A stretch of 64,000 bases of DNA from assembly GCF_004345735.1 (NCBI RefSeq), contig NZ_SLXL01000002.1, positions 372,001-436,000 on the forward strand, read 5' to 3'. The translations under genes and the position numbers were made by a program. Position 1 is the first letter of the stretch; each line of letters opens with the position of its first letter. The notes below the pieces were generated by a model. It did not search any database. It was not told where the DNA came from and saw only the letters and a list, made by a program, of their open reading frames with translations. Positions 44,762 through 54,885 of the stretch are shown one piece after another. The stretch comes from Rhodovulum adriaticum (GTDB lineage Bacteria; Pseudomonadota; Alphaproteobacteria; Rhodobacterales; Rhodobacteraceae).

Positions 44762-46606
44762 ATGGCATTGTTCAGCAAACTCAGAAACCGGTTGCGGAAA
44801 TCTTCCTCCAAGATCGAGGAGGGGCTGGAGGCCATCGTGCAGGAGGGGGGCACCGAAGAAGAGGTGACCCAGCCCGACGCCGCGCAACAGCCCCCCAACG
44901 CCCCCGAACCGCTGGTGCTGGGCGCGGATCAGGCGGTGACGCCGGACGCCGAGCGGATGCCGCCGCCCCCGGCCCCGCTGGACGACATGGACGAAGGCCC
45001 GGTCGCGGACCGGCCCGCCGAAACACCCAAGGCAGAGCCTGCACCGGACCCGGCCCCCACCCCGGCGGCAGAGCCGGACCCGGCCCCGTGGCAGGCCGCA
45101 GAACCGCAGCCCGAGCCCGAGCCCGAAATTATCCCCGAGCCGGAGCCTGCGCCACAGCCCGAGCCCACCCCGATTCCCATGCCGGAACCGGAAGAGGCCC
45201 CGGAACCGGACCCCGAACTGCCCCCGGCCCCGGAACCCGCGCCGGAACCCATCCCCGAACCGCGCCCCACGCCGCCGGAGGAACTGCCGGCGCCGCCGGT
45301 CGAAACGCCCCCCACCCCGCCGGCGGAATTGCCTGACGCGCCCGCGGAAACCCCGCCGGCCGCGCCCGACGAACTGCCCCCGCTGCCCCCGTCGGATCTG
45401 CCCGGCGGCGACACCGGCACGGACCTTCCGCAAACGGACGACACCGCGGGGCGCAAGGGGTTCTTCGGCCGCTTCTTGAACCGCAGCGCAGAGCAGCCCG
45501 AGGAACAGCCCGCACCCGAGGCACAGCCCGCCCCGCAAGAGCCGCCAATCCCCGAAGCGCCGCAAGAGCCGGCGCAGCCCTCGGCCTGGGTAACGCCCGA
45601 CCTGCCCCCGGCGGAACCGGGCTCCGACCCCGTACCTGACACGGCGCCCGCGCCGTCCGATGACCGCCCGCAATCGGCGCTGGCCGCGTTGGAGGACGAG
45701 CAATCCGCAGAGGAACCCGAACGCCGCGGCCTGTTCGGGCGCGTGCTGGGGGGCGGCAAGCGCACCGTCATCAAGCGCGAGCTGGACGACGACATGCTGG
45801 AAAGCCTGGAAGAGTTGCTGATCACCGCCGACATGGGCGTGGACACCGCCATGCGCGTGACCGCCAACATGGCCGAGGGCCGGTTCGGCAAACGCCTGTC
45901 GGTGGACGAGATCAAGGGCCTGCTGGCCCATGAAATCGCCCGGATCATGGATCCCGTCGCCGTGCCGATGCCGCTGTACCCGAAAAAGCCGCAAGTGGTG
46001 CTGGTGGTGGGCGTCAACGGTTCGGGCAAGACCACCACGATCGGCAAGCTGGCCAGCCAGTTCCGCGATGCGGGCAAATCCGTGATCATCGCCGCCGGCG
46101 ACACCTTCCGCGCCGCGGCAGTGGAACAGTTGCAGGTCTGGGGCGACCGCGCGGGCGTGCCGGTGATGACCGCGCCCGAGGGGTCCGACCCTGCCAGCCT
46201 GGCCTATGACGCCATGGCCCGGGCCGAGACCGAGGGCGCCGACCTGCTGATGATCGACACGGCGGGGCGGTTGCAGAACCGCCAGGATCTGATGGCCGAG
46301 CTGGAAAAGATCGTCCGCGTCATCCGCAAGCGCGATGAGACCGCGCCGCACAACACGCTGCTGGTGCTGGACGCCACGACCGGCCAGAACGCGCTGAGCC
46401 AGGTCGAAACCTTCCGCAAGATGGCCGACGTGTCGGGTCTGGTGATGACCAAGCTGGACGGAACCGCCAAGGGCGGCGTGCTGGTGGCCCTGGCCGACAA
46501 GTTCGGCCTGCCGATCCACGCCATCGGCGTGGGCGAAAAGATCGACGACCTGGCCCCCTTCGACCCCGAGGAATTCGCCGACGCGCTGGCCGGTATAGAT
46601 GGCTGA
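44762..46606 (+). CDS. ftsY: Signal recognition particle receptor FtsY
   Basis: The SRP receptor GTPase that docks ribosome-SRP complexes at the membrane. It is 614 residues, with about 320 in an acidic, Pro/Glu-rich linker (residues about 40-320) before the NG domain, longer than in many relatives. The G domain shows GVNGSGKTTTIGKLA (G1), DTFRAAAVEQL, LLMIDTAGRLQNRQ and MTKLDGTAKGG. Two amphipathic GFFGRFL/GLFGRVL-type segments lie near residues 233 and 322, like the lipid-binding helix at the N domain. Downstream genes follow in the usual order. Confidence 0.97.
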   Translation: MALFSKLRNRLRKSSSKIEEGLEAIVQEGGTEEEVTQPDAAQQPPNAPEPLVLGADQAVTPDAERMPPPPAPLDDMDEGPVADRPAETPKAEPAPDPAPTPAAEPDPAPWQAAEPQPEPEPEIIPEPEPAPQPEPTPIPMPEPEEAPEPDPELPPAPEPAPEPIPEPRPTPPEELPAPPVETPPTPPAELPDAPAETPPAAPDELPPLPPSDLPGGDTGTDLPQTDDTAGRKGFFGRFLNRSAEQPEEQPAPEAQPAPQEPPIPEAPQEPAQPSAWVTPDLPPAEPGSDPVPDTAPAPSDDRPQSALAALEDEQSAEEPERRGLFGRVLGGGKRTVIKRELDDDMLESLEELLITADMGVDTAMRVTANMAEGRFGKRLSVDEIKGLLAHEIARIMDPVAVPMPLYPKKPQVVLVVGVNGSGKTTTIGKLASQFRDAGKSVIIAAGDTFRAAAVEQLQVWGDRAGVPVMTAPEGSDPASLAYDAMARAETEGADLLMIDTAGRLQNRQDLMAELEKIVRVIRKRDETAPHNTLLVLDATTGQNALSQVETFRKMADVSGLVMTKLDGTAKGGVLVALADKFGLPIHAIGVGEKIDDLAPFDPEEFADALAGIDG

Positions 46607-46647
46607 CCGGCACGCGACCGCGCCCCTGACCGGCCGGGGGGCGCGGC

Positions 46648-47553
46648 ATGGCTGAGTGGCTGACCGGGATCGAGGGCACCGAGGCCGGGCACACCCTTGC
46701 CCTGGCGCTGGCATTGCTGGCCGCGCTGCTGCACGCGGTGTTCGGCGCCCTGCAAAAGGGGCGGCATGACCCGTGGCTCAGCCGGGGCGCGATCGATTTT
46801 TCCTACGGGATGATGGCCGCGCCCTTTGCGCTGTTCGTCGTGCCCTGGCCCGAACCCCATATGTGGCCGATCTTCGGCTGGGTGTTCCTGATCCACCTGG
46901 GCTACAAGATCTCGCAGGGGTACACCTATACCAAGGGCGCCTACACGGTGGTTTATCCGGTTGTGCGCGGCACCGGCCCGCTGTTCACCGTGATCGGCGC
47001 GGGGCTGCTGTTCGGGGAAACCTTTACCCTTGTGCAGTGGCTGGGCGTGGCGGTCTTGCTGGCCGGCATCTTTGGGCTGGCGCGCTACAACCTGATACAC
47101 TGGGAACTGGACCGCGACACGCTGAAGCCCGCGCTGGCGCTGGCGGTGCTGACCGGGGCCTTCGTCGCGCTTTACACCACCTATGATGCCTATGGCATTC
47201 GCGCCACAGCGAACCCATTTACCTTTCTGGCGTGGTTCTTCTTCATCGACGGGCTGACGGTGATGCCCTGGCTGGCCGCCGCCCGGTGGGCGAGCATGAC
47301 ACACAGGCCCGCGCCGGGGCCGCTGTTGCTGCGGGGGCTGACCGGCGGGTTTGTGGCCTTCTTCAGCTTCGGGGCGATCATGCTGGCCACCCGGCTGGAC
47401 AAGGTGGGCGAGGCCGCGGTGCTGCGCGAAACCTCGACCGTGTTTGCGGCCTTGATCGGCTGGCTGCTGCTGGGCGAAAAGGTGGGACCGCGGCGCCTGG
47501 CACTGATGGGGCTGATCGCCGCCGGCGCGGTGATCGTGGAAATGGGAGGCTGA
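46648..47553 (+). CDS. DMT superfamily (EamA-like) transporter
   Basis: A 301-residue inner-membrane protein with about ten hydrophobic segments in two homologous halves, as in EamA/DMT transporters. VVYPVVRGTGPLFTVIGAGLLFGE and ETSTVFAALIGWLLLGEKVG are the paired helix-4-like segments. Substrate unknown. It lies 41 bp after ftsY and 5 bp before yciB, an arrangement I know as conserved in this family of organisms. Confidence 0.85.
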   Translation: MAEWLTGIEGTEAGHTLALALALLAALLHAVFGALQKGRHDPWLSRGAIDFSYGMMAAPFALFVVPWPEPHMWPIFGWVFLIHLGYKISQGYTYTKGAYTVVYPVVRGTGPLFTVIGAGLLFGETFTLVQWLGVAVLLAGIFGLARYNLIHWELDRDTLKPALALAVLTGAFVALYTTYDAYGIRATANPFTFLAWFFFIDGLTVMPWLAAARWASMTHRPAPGPLLLRGLTGGFVAFFSFGAIMLATRLDKVGEAAVLRETSTVFAALIGWLLLGEKVGPRRLALMGLIAAGAVIVEMGG

Positions 47554-47558
47554 GGACC

Positions 47559-48167
47559 ATGGCCGAGAAACGCAAGATCAACCCGATCCTGAAATCGGTA
47601 CTGGAACTGGGCCCGATCGCGGCCTTCTTCGTCGCCTATCTGCAGCTGCGCGACCACAGCTTTACCATCGGCGGGGTGGAATATGAGGGCTTTATCCTGG
47701 TCACCGCCGGGTTTGTCCCGCTGATCCTGCTGACCACGGGCATCCTGTGGGCGCTGACGCGGCATGTGTCCAAAATGCAGATCGTGACGGCGGTTCTGGT
47801 CGTTCTGTTCGGCGGGCTGACCGTGTGGCTGAACGATGACCGCTTCTTCAAGATGAAGCCGACCGCGATCTACCTGCTGTTCGCCGGGGTGCTGGGCATC
47901 GGGCTGATGCGGGGCCGGTCCTACCTGCAATACGTGATGGAAGAGATGGTCCCCCTCGCACAAGAGGGCTGGATGATCCTGACCCGGCGGCTGACGATGT
48001 TCTTTGCCGGGCTGGCCGTGTTGAACGAGGTGATCTGGCGCACGATGTCCACCGACATGTGGGTCAATTTCAAGACCTTCGGCCTGACCATCGCGATCTT
48101 TGCCTTCTTCATGACGCAAGGCGGGCTGTTCAAGCGGTATGGCATCGAAGAGGATGCCGAGAACTGA
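47559..48167 (+). CDS. yciB: Inner-membrane septation-related protein YciB
   Basis: A 202-residue polytopic membrane protein with about five segments, starting MAEKRKINPILKSVLELGPIAAFF, which matches the YciB/IspZ family opening. VWLNDDRFFKMKPTAIYLLFA and NEVIWRTMSTDMWVNFKTFG are family signatures. Family members affect envelope stability and septation. It lies between the DMT transporter (5 bp) and DUF4153. Confidence 0.92.
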   Translation: MAEKRKINPILKSVLELGPIAAFFVAYLQLRDHSFTIGGVEYEGFILVTAGFVPLILLTTGILWALTRHVSKMQIVTAVLVVLFGGLTVWLNDDRFFKMKPTAIYLLFAGVLGIGLMRGRSYLQYVMEEMVPLAQEGWMILTRRLTMFFAGLAVLNEVIWRTMSTDMWVNFKTFGLTIAIFAFFMTQGGLFKRYGIEEDAEN

Positions 48168-48190
48168 GCCGTACGGGCGCGGGGGGCACC

Positions 48191-49969
48191 ATGGACGACA
48201 CGACGCGCACCACCCTGACGGGACGCATCGCATTGGGGCTGACCGGGTTGCTGGCCGGGGTGGCGATGTGGCTGCTGGTCGAGGTGCTGCCCGAGGCAAT
48301 GGTGGACCAGCCGCGCAACTACCTGTTCCTGACGGCGCTTGCCGCCGCCTTTTTCCCCGCCGCATTGGCCTTGACCGGCCCCCTGCCCCTGCCCCGCGCG
48401 CCCGCCGCCGCGTTCCTGCTGGCCGCGCCGCTGGCCGCACTGCTGAGCTGGGCCAGCCTGCGTTTCGATACGGTGGCCGGGTTTCTGGATACCGGGCATC
48501 CGCAGGCGGCCTTTGCGTTGCTGGCCTTCCTGCCGCTGCCCTTCCTGATCGCCGGGCTGGGGCCGCGCGGGCGATGGGGCGATTATAAAACCCTGTTCAT
48601 CCAGTCCTGGATGATCGTCGTCCGCTTTGCCGCGGCCTGGCTGTTCGTCGGGCTGGTCTGGGGGGTGCTGTTCCTGTCCAACGCCCTGCTGGAACTGGTC
48701 GGTATCGGCGTGATCGAATGGCTGATCGAACGCCAAGAGGCCCCCTATCTGCTGAGCGGGCTGACCCTGGGTGTCGCCCTGGCGGTGGTGGGCGAGCTGT
48801 CGGACTATGTCTCGCCCTACCTCGTGCTGCGGCTGCTGCGGCTGCTGATGCCGGTGGTGCTGTTGGTGGTGGCCGTGTTCCTGGCCGCGCTGCCGTTCCA
48901 GGGGCTGTCCAACCTCTTTGGCGATTTCTCGGCCACGGCGATCCTGTCGGCCATGGCGATCGGGGCGGCAACGCTGATCTCGGTCACGCTGGATGCCGAG
49001 GACAGCCGCCGCACGCCGGGCGGTGCGCTGTGCTGGGCGTGCCGGGCGATGGCGCTGCTGCTGCCCGCGCTGGCGGCACTGGCCGGTCTGGCGCTTTGGC
49101 AACGGGTGGCCCAGTACGGGCTGTCGCCGGACCGGATCGCAGCGGCCGCCGTCGTCGCGGTGCTGCTGGGATACGGGCTGGCCTACGCGGCCTCGGTGCT
49201 GGGCGGCCGGGGGTGGGCCGGGCGCATCCGGCGGGCCAATGTCGCCATGGCCGTGGTGGCGATGGGCGTGGCGGCGGCATTTCTGACCCCGCTGCTGAAC
49301 CCACAGGCCATAGCCGCCGCCGATCAGGTGGCCCGCTATCGCGACGGCACGACCAGCGCCGGTGCGCTGGACCTGTGGTCGCTGGCGCGGGAATGGGGCC
49401 GGCCGGGCCAGGCGGCCACCGAACGGCTGGCCGCGATGCGCGATCACCCCGAGGCCGAGACCATGGCCCGGCGTCTGGCCGCCCTGGACGAGGCCCCCAA
49501 CCGCTATGCGTTTGAGCGGGAAAGCGGTCCCGACGATGCCGCAGCGCTGAAGGCCGACCTGGCCACGCGCCTGCCGGTGCGCCCAAAGGGCGCCACCCTG
49601 CCCCCCGGCCTGCTGGACAGCCTGCGCCTGTGGGAATTGCAGCAGATCAGCCGCGCCTGCGCCAATCGAACGGCGGCGGGCAATCCGGGCTGCGTGGCGG
49701 TGCTGGCCGACCTGTCGGGCACGCGCGCGGGCGACGAAGTTCTGATCGTGGCGCACAACACGGCCGGTGCCCCCCTGGTGCGCGCCTATTTCCGCAACCA
49801 AAACGGCGCCGGTTTCGCCATGCGCAGCCCCGACTATCTGCAGGGCGGGGATTTCTACCGCGAGGCCGACACCGCCATCGATGCGCTGATCGCCGGGGCG
49901 TACACGCTGCGCCCGATGCCCCTGAACGCGCTCGATGTCGCCGGACGGCAGTTGTTCTTCGGCCGCTGA
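48191..49969 (+). CDS. DUF4153 family membrane protein
   Basis: A 592-residue protein with about ten hydrophobic segments in residues 10-390 and a soluble C-terminal third (GREWGRPGQAATERLAAMRDHPEA and beyond) that should lie in the periplasm. The WGDYKTLFIQSW and VGELSDYVSPYLV segments are typical of DUF4153. The ATG at 48191 is preferred to a longer frame inside yciB. Function is unknown; the yciB neighbour suggests an envelope role. Confidence 0.82.
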   Translation: MDDTTRTTLTGRIALGLTGLLAGVAMWLLVEVLPEAMVDQPRNYLFLTALAAAFFPAALALTGPLPLPRAPAAAFLLAAPLAALLSWASLRFDTVAGFLDTGHPQAAFALLAFLPLPFLIAGLGPRGRWGDYKTLFIQSWMIVVRFAAAWLFVGLVWGVLFLSNALLELVGIGVIEWLIERQEAPYLLSGLTLGVALAVVGELSDYVSPYLVLRLLRLLMPVVLLVVAVFLAALPFQGLSNLFGDFSATAILSAMAIGAATLISVTLDAEDSRRTPGGALCWACRAMALLLPALAALAGLALWQRVAQYGLSPDRIAAAAVVAVLLGYGLAYAASVLGGRGWAGRIRRANVAMAVVAMGVAAAFLTPLLNPQAIAAADQVARYRDGTTSAGALDLWSLAREWGRPGQAATERLAAMRDHPEAETMARRLAALDEAPNRYAFERESGPDDAAALKADLATRLPVRPKGATLPPGLLDSLRLWELQQISRACANRTAAGNPGCVAVLADLSGTRAGDEVLIVAHNTAGAPLVRAYFRNQNGAGFAMRSPDYLQGGDFYREADTAIDALIAGAYTLRPMPLNALDVAGRQLFFGR

Positions 49970-50037
49970 CATTTGCGATCCGTTAGGAACCGGCGGCTAA
50001 TCTGCCCCCAGGATGAACAACACCTACCGGAGGGGCC

Positions 50038-50628
50038 ATGCACGGGCTGATCAACCGCGCATTGCAGGACTTTTTGCGCGATGCCCACGGGCGCGAGGCC
50101 TGGGCGGCGATTGCCGGGGCCGCCGATGTCGACGTTCGCGGGTTCGAAGCGATGCTGACCTACCCCGACGCGCTGACAGAGGCCGTGCTGGACGCGGCCA
50201 GCGCGCATCTGCACACACCACGCGCGATGATCCTGGAGGATCTGGGAACCTACCTCGTGTCCGACCCATCGATGGAGGCGCTGCGCCGGCTGCTGCGCTT
50301 TGGCGGGGCGAATTTCATGGAGTTCCTGTATTCCCTGGATCACCTGCCCGACCGGGCGCGGCTGGCCGTGCCCGACCTGGACCTGCCCGACCTGACGCTG
50401 ACAGAGGACGGCCGGCAAAGCTATACCCTGCATTGCCGCGATGCCTGGGCCGGGTTCTGTCCCATCCTGCAGGGTATCCTGCGCGCCATGGCCGACGATT
50501 ACGGCGTTCTTGTCATGCTGGATATCACCGGCCTCGAGGGGCCCCGGACGGCGATCCGAATCCGACTGCTGGACATGCGCTTTGCCCGGGGGCGCGACTT
50601 TTCACTGAAGGGGGCGGCGGCGCCATGA
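50038..50628 (+). CDS. H-NOX-like (heme-NO-binding fold) protein with missing heme-site residues
   Basis: A 196-residue cytoplasmic protein whose length and helical pattern match bacterial H-NOX sensors (MHGLINRALQDFLRDAHG opening, FLYSLDHLPDRA, then a beta-rich end). By-eye alignment to canonical H-NOX places Pro104 at the proximal heme histidine (LDHLP against MDEVH), with His102 two residues earlier, and CRDAW at the YxSxR heme-propionate motif (133-137). It may therefore not bind heme in the usual way. GGAGGG precedes the ATG. The ATGA overlap couples it to the GGDEF protein, so it probably regulates that enzyme. Confidence 0.78.
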   Translation: MHGLINRALQDFLRDAHGREAWAAIAGAADVDVRGFEAMLTYPDALTEAVLDAASAHLHTPRAMILEDLGTYLVSDPSMEALRRLLRFGGANFMEFLYSLDHLPDRARLAVPDLDLPDLTLTEDGRQSYTLHCRDAWAGFCPILQGILRAMADDYGVLVMLDITGLEGPRTAIRIRLLDMRFARGRDFSLKGAAAP

Positions 50629-51629
50629 ACATGGCCGGTCCCCCCGTCGGGCAAGGGCGCGTGATCGGGCTGTCGGGTTCGGCCCTGGATCGGCTGATGC
50701 CGATGCATCTGTGGATCGGGGCCAGCGGGCTGGTCGTGCGGGCGGGGCCAACCCTGGCGCGCATGGCGGGCGACGGGCTGTGCGGCCAACCGCTGGAACG
50801 GGTGATCGCGCTACGCCATCCGGCCCGCGCCGCCACGCTGGACCTGATGCTGCGCCTGCAGGGCACGCCCCTGAAGCTGAACCTGACCGCCGCGCCCGAC
50901 ATGCCGTTGAAGGGTATGGTCGTGGCCCTGCCCGCGGGCAGCGGCGCGTTCCTGAACCTGTCCCCCGGCCTGTCGCTGGTCGAGGCGGTCAACCGCTTCG
51001 ACCTGACCTTGCAGGATTTCGCGGCGACCGACCTGGCGGTGGAACTGCTGTGGCTGGTCGAGGCCAAATCCGCCGTCACGACCGAGTTGAAGCGCCTGGC
51101 CAACCGCCTGAACGGCGCCCGCGCCAGTGCCGAGGCGCGCGCGGCCACCGACACGCTGACGAATGTCGCGAATCGCCGCGGGTTGGAGGCGATGCTGACC
51201 CGCCAGGCCGCATCCGGCCGCCCCTTCGCGGTGATGCAGGTGGACCTGGATCATTTCAAGGCGATCAACGACACCCATGGCCATGCGGCGGGCGATGCGC
51301 TGCTGCAAGAGGCGGCCGCGATCTTGCGCGGACAGTGCCGCCGCCGCGATGGGGTCGGGCGGATCGGCGGTGACGAATTCGTCCTGGTTTTCGACGACCT
51401 CGTAGACCCGCGCGTGCTGCACCGCATCGGGCAACGGCTGATCGAACGGCTGGAGCAGCCGATCGAGGTGAACGGCCAGACCTGCCGGATATCTGCCAGT
51501 ATCGGGGTCGCGCTTTCGACCGGCCCCGCCCCGACCGACCCTGTACGCCTGCTGCACGAGGCCGACCGGGCGCTTTACGAGTCCAAGCGCGCCGGGCGCG
51601 GCCGCGTCACCATCGCGGCGCCGGGCTGA
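50625..51629 (+). CDS. HNOBA-like / GGDEF diguanylate cyclase
   Basis: A 334-residue cytoplasmic protein. The ATG at 50625 overlaps the H-NOX-like stop. Residues about 27-150 resemble the H-NOX-associated (HNOBA) domain of soluble guanylate cyclases: MHLWIGASGLVVRAGPTLAR, PLKGMVVALPAGSGAFL, DFAATDLAVELLWLVE. A helical linker (about 145-175) leads to the GGDEF domain, with GGDEF at 248-252 (active-site form) and R239-R-R-D242 (inhibitory I-site). It should make c-di-GMP from GTP under control of its partner. Confidence 0.88.
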   Translation: MNMAGPPVGQGRVIGLSGSALDRLMPMHLWIGASGLVVRAGPTLARMAGDGLCGQPLERVIALRHPARAATLDLMLRLQGTPLKLNLTAAPDMPLKGMVVALPAGSGAFLNLSPGLSLVEAVNRFDLTLQDFAATDLAVELLWLVEAKSAVTTELKRLANRLNGARASAEARAATDTLTNVANRRGLEAMLTRQAASGRPFAVMQVDLDHFKAINDTHGHAAGDALLQEAAAILRGQCRRRDGVGRIGGDEFVLVFDDLVDPRVLHRIGQRLIERLEQPIEVNGQTCRISASIGVALSTGPAPTDPVRLLHEADRALYESKRAGRGRVTIAAPG

Positions 51630-51921
51630 CCCCTACTTGCGATCCGCGCGGGCGCTGCGGCCCCGGGGGCAAGCCGCCCCCGACACGGTCAGCACAAACG
51701 GCGCGGTCCACCAACAGGCGCGGTGGCCCGATGCCCCGAAACGGCAATGGCGAACACCCCGGAACGCAACGCGGACGGTGAACCGAAGCGGACAAGACGG
51801 CCAGCACATCGATAGATGTGAAAACGCGCACCGCCCCAGGCCACGGTCCTGCCCACGGACCACGACGCAGGCCGCCAAGGCGCGGCGCCGGGACTGCGCG
51901 CCCCGCGCCCGCCCGGCCGCC
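51630..51921. other. 292-bp spacer between the GGDEF gene and the MarR gene
   Basis: No credible gene is visible. A hairpin GGGGGC-AAGCC-GCCCCC (51665-51681) lies 36 bp after the GGDEF stop and may end transcription, without a T-run. Because both flanking genes point in, no promoter is expected here. Confidence 0.45.
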
Positions 51922-52419
51922 TCAGTAGATATAGCGGATCTGGTCGGACCAGTAGCGTTCCATCCGCTTCAGCGCGTGGGTGATTTCCACCAGCCCGCCG
52001 TGATCGATCACGCCGCGGCTGTCCAGCCCCTCGGCATGGCGGGCGAACAGCGCGCCGACCAGATCGCGCACGGTGCGCCCCTTCTGGGTCAGGCGAACCC
52101 GCACGGCGCGGCGGTCGATCTCGCACCGCTGGTGGTGCATGTAGCCCTTTTCCACCAGCTTTTTCAGGTTGTAGGACACGTTGGAGCCCTGGTAGTAGCC
52201 CCGGCTTTTCAATTCGCCGGCGGTCACCTCGTGATCGCCGACATTGAACAACAGCAGCGCCTGGACCGCGTTCAGTTCCAACAGGCCCAGCCGTTCGAAT
52301 TCGTCCTTGATGACATCGAGAAGCAGCCGGTGCAGCCGCTCGACCAGCGACAGGACCTCCAGATAGTCGTCCATGACGCCCGCTTGCCCCTGCACCGAAA
52401 GGGGGGAATGGATACTCAT
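51922..52419 (-). CDS. MarR-family transcriptional regulator (LdtR/PetP type)
   Basis: A 165-residue winged-helix regulator. The start MSIHSPLSVQ follows GGAG by 6 nt. DDYLEVLSLVERLHRLLLDVIKDEFERLG is the first helix pair, followed by GELKSRGYYQGSNVSYNLKKLVEKGYM (recognition helix) and wing VRVRLTQKGRTV. It closely matches the LdtR/PetP group of alphaproteobacteria, where PetP was first described beside a response regulator; no such partner is here. Target genes are unknown. Confidence 0.9.
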   Translation of the reverse strand: MSIHSPLSVQGQAGVMDDYLEVLSLVERLHRLLLDVIKDEFERLGLLELNAVQALLLFNVGDHEVTAGELKSRGYYQGSNVSYNLKKLVEKGYMHHQRCEIDRRAVRVRLTQKGRTVRDLVGALFARHAEGLDSRGVIDHGGLVEITHALKRMERYWSDQIRYIY

Positions 52420-52494
52420 GTCTTGCTCCACCGTTCGCTGTGCAACGGCAGGTGTAGCGACCGAATCAAGAACAGGGGGTTAAGAGGCCGGGAC

Positions 52495-52755
52495 TTACGC
52501 CCCGGCGGGGCGGCGGGCCAGGACACCCACAAGCGGCGCGAATTCCGCAGGCGGCGCGGCCTGCCCGGTGATCCAGCCATAAAGCGCGTGATCGTCCTGT
52601 GCCAACAGCGCCTCGAAGGCGTCCAGCGCCGCGGCGTCCATGTCGGCCAGATGGGCATCGGCATAGCCGCCCAGGATCAGGTCCATTTCCTTGGTGCCCC
52701 GGCGCCAGGCGCGGATATGCATCCGCTTGCGCCGATCCTCGACCGTTTCACCCAT
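52495..52755 (-). CDS. sdhE: Succinate dehydrogenase assembly factor SdhE
   Basis: An 86-residue soluble protein that promotes covalent FAD attachment to the flavoprotein subunit of succinate dehydrogenase. It carries the RGTKEMDLILGGYAD motif (about residues 19-33) with the RGxxE core of the SdhE family, and a helical remainder with DDHALYGWITG. No sdh genes are in the window. It lies 2 bp downstream of the XRE regulator on the same strand. Confidence 0.92.
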   Translation of the reverse strand: MGETVEDRRKRMHIRAWRRGTKEMDLILGGYADAHLADMDAAALDAFEALLAQDDHALYGWITGQAAPPAEFAPLVGVLARRPAGA

Positions 52756-52757
52756 TC

Positions 52758-53162
52758 TCAGCCATGCTCCTTCAGCGTCTGGCGCAGTTTCTTTTCCAGC
52801 ACGCCCAGGCGCACGGACAGGCGGCCCATCTCGGTCTTGACCTGGCGGATCTCGGTCAGGATCGCGCGCACGTCGCCGGGCAGGGCGTGCGCCTCATCCG
52901 GGCCGTCCAGCCCGTCGCCATGCCCGTTCAGCAGCCACATGATAGACACGTTCAGCACACCCGCCAGCATCTGCAGCTTGTTGGCGCGCGGCTCTGCCAT
53001 GTCCTCTTCCCAGGCGGTCACGGTCTTCAGCTTGACGCCCAGGCGCTTGGCCAGTTCGGATCGCGTCAGCCCCAATGCCTCGCGCGCACCGGCCACGCGG
53101 TCGCCAAAGGTGGCGGCATCCTCGGAATACCAGTCCGATCCGGTTGCGGTTTCATCGCTCAT
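52758..53162 (-). CDS. XRE-family transcriptional regulator
   Basis: A 134-residue regulator. The start MSDETATG follows AAGGTG; a longer frame upstream overlaps the divergent aspC gene. A helix-turn-helix domain occupies about residues 21-70 (LGLTRSELAKRLGVKLKTVTAWEEDMAEPR). The C-terminal half is a coiled coil (TEIRQVKTEMGRLSVRLGVLEKKLRQ), likely for dimers. It precedes sdhE by 2 bp and is divergent from aspC across about 90 bp, which it may control. Confidence 0.87.
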   Translation of the reverse strand: MSDETATGSDWYSEDAATFGDRVAGAREALGLTRSELAKRLGVKLKTVTAWEEDMAEPRANKLQMLAGVLNVSIMWLLNGHGDGLDGPDEAHALPGDVRAILTEIRQVKTEMGRLSVRLGVLEKKLRQTLKEHG

Positions 53163-53217
53163 CTGGGGCACCTTCGGGGCAAAGCCGCTTGCAACGGCCA
53201 TCGCCTGCACCCTATGA

Positions 53218-54453
<1,236 letters not shown>

Positions 54454-54467
54454 TCCGGGACTGCAAC

Positions 54468-54884
54468 ATGGCCAGCGAACTGCCCGACTACTATTTCCGC
54501 GTGCGCGAAAACGGGGCGCTGGTCTTTCGCATCGATACGGAAAACCGGCAGCGCCGGATCGACATGGACCAGATCGCCGTGGTCAACATCCGCAACGGCG
54601 AAATCAAGGCCCATGGCGATCGGACGCTGAGCGCAGAGGACCGCGCGGTGATCGAGGATTGGATCGCCGACCGCCGCGCGGTACTGGCAGAGCGCGAGAT
54701 TGACGACATCCTGCGCGCGGTCGACCACCTGAACCTGACCACGCAATGGGTACAATCGCGCGCCACTGACGAAGAGCTGGAAATCGTGACCGACGCGCTG
54801 CTGCTGGCGATGCACGACCTGCGCAGCACATTGGTTCGCAAGAAGGCAGAACGCCTGATGCGCGAACGGGGCGAGGGCGACTAG
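54468..54884 (+). CDS. Conserved hypothetical protein, 138 residues
   Basis: A 138-residue soluble protein (MASELPDYYFRVRENGALVFRID) with a short N-terminal beta region and a helical C-terminus ending in KKAERLMRERGEGD. No signal peptide, membrane helix or known motif is visible. It lies 14 bp after aspC on the same strand and is convergent with the lipoprotein gene by one base. I do not recognise a named family, though the codon use and tidy spacing mark it as real. Confidence 0.75.
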   Translation: MASELPDYYFRVRENGALVFRIDTENRQRRIDMDQIAVVNIRNGEIKAHGDRTLSAEDRAVIEDWIADRRAVLAEREIDDILRAVDHLNLTTQWVQSRATDEELEIVTDALLLAMHDLRSTLVRKKAERLMRERGEGD

Positions 54885-54885
54885 C

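Noticed and set aside
44360-46714. A minus-strand open frame opposite ftsY
   Set aside because: It is low-complexity antisense sequence to the Pro/Glu-rich linker and G domain of ftsY.
50013-51629. A longer frame for the GGDEF protein starting inside the H-NOX-like gene
   Set aside because: It would overlap the whole H-NOX-like gene; the ATG at 50625 overlapping that stop and the domain boundary argue for the shorter protein.
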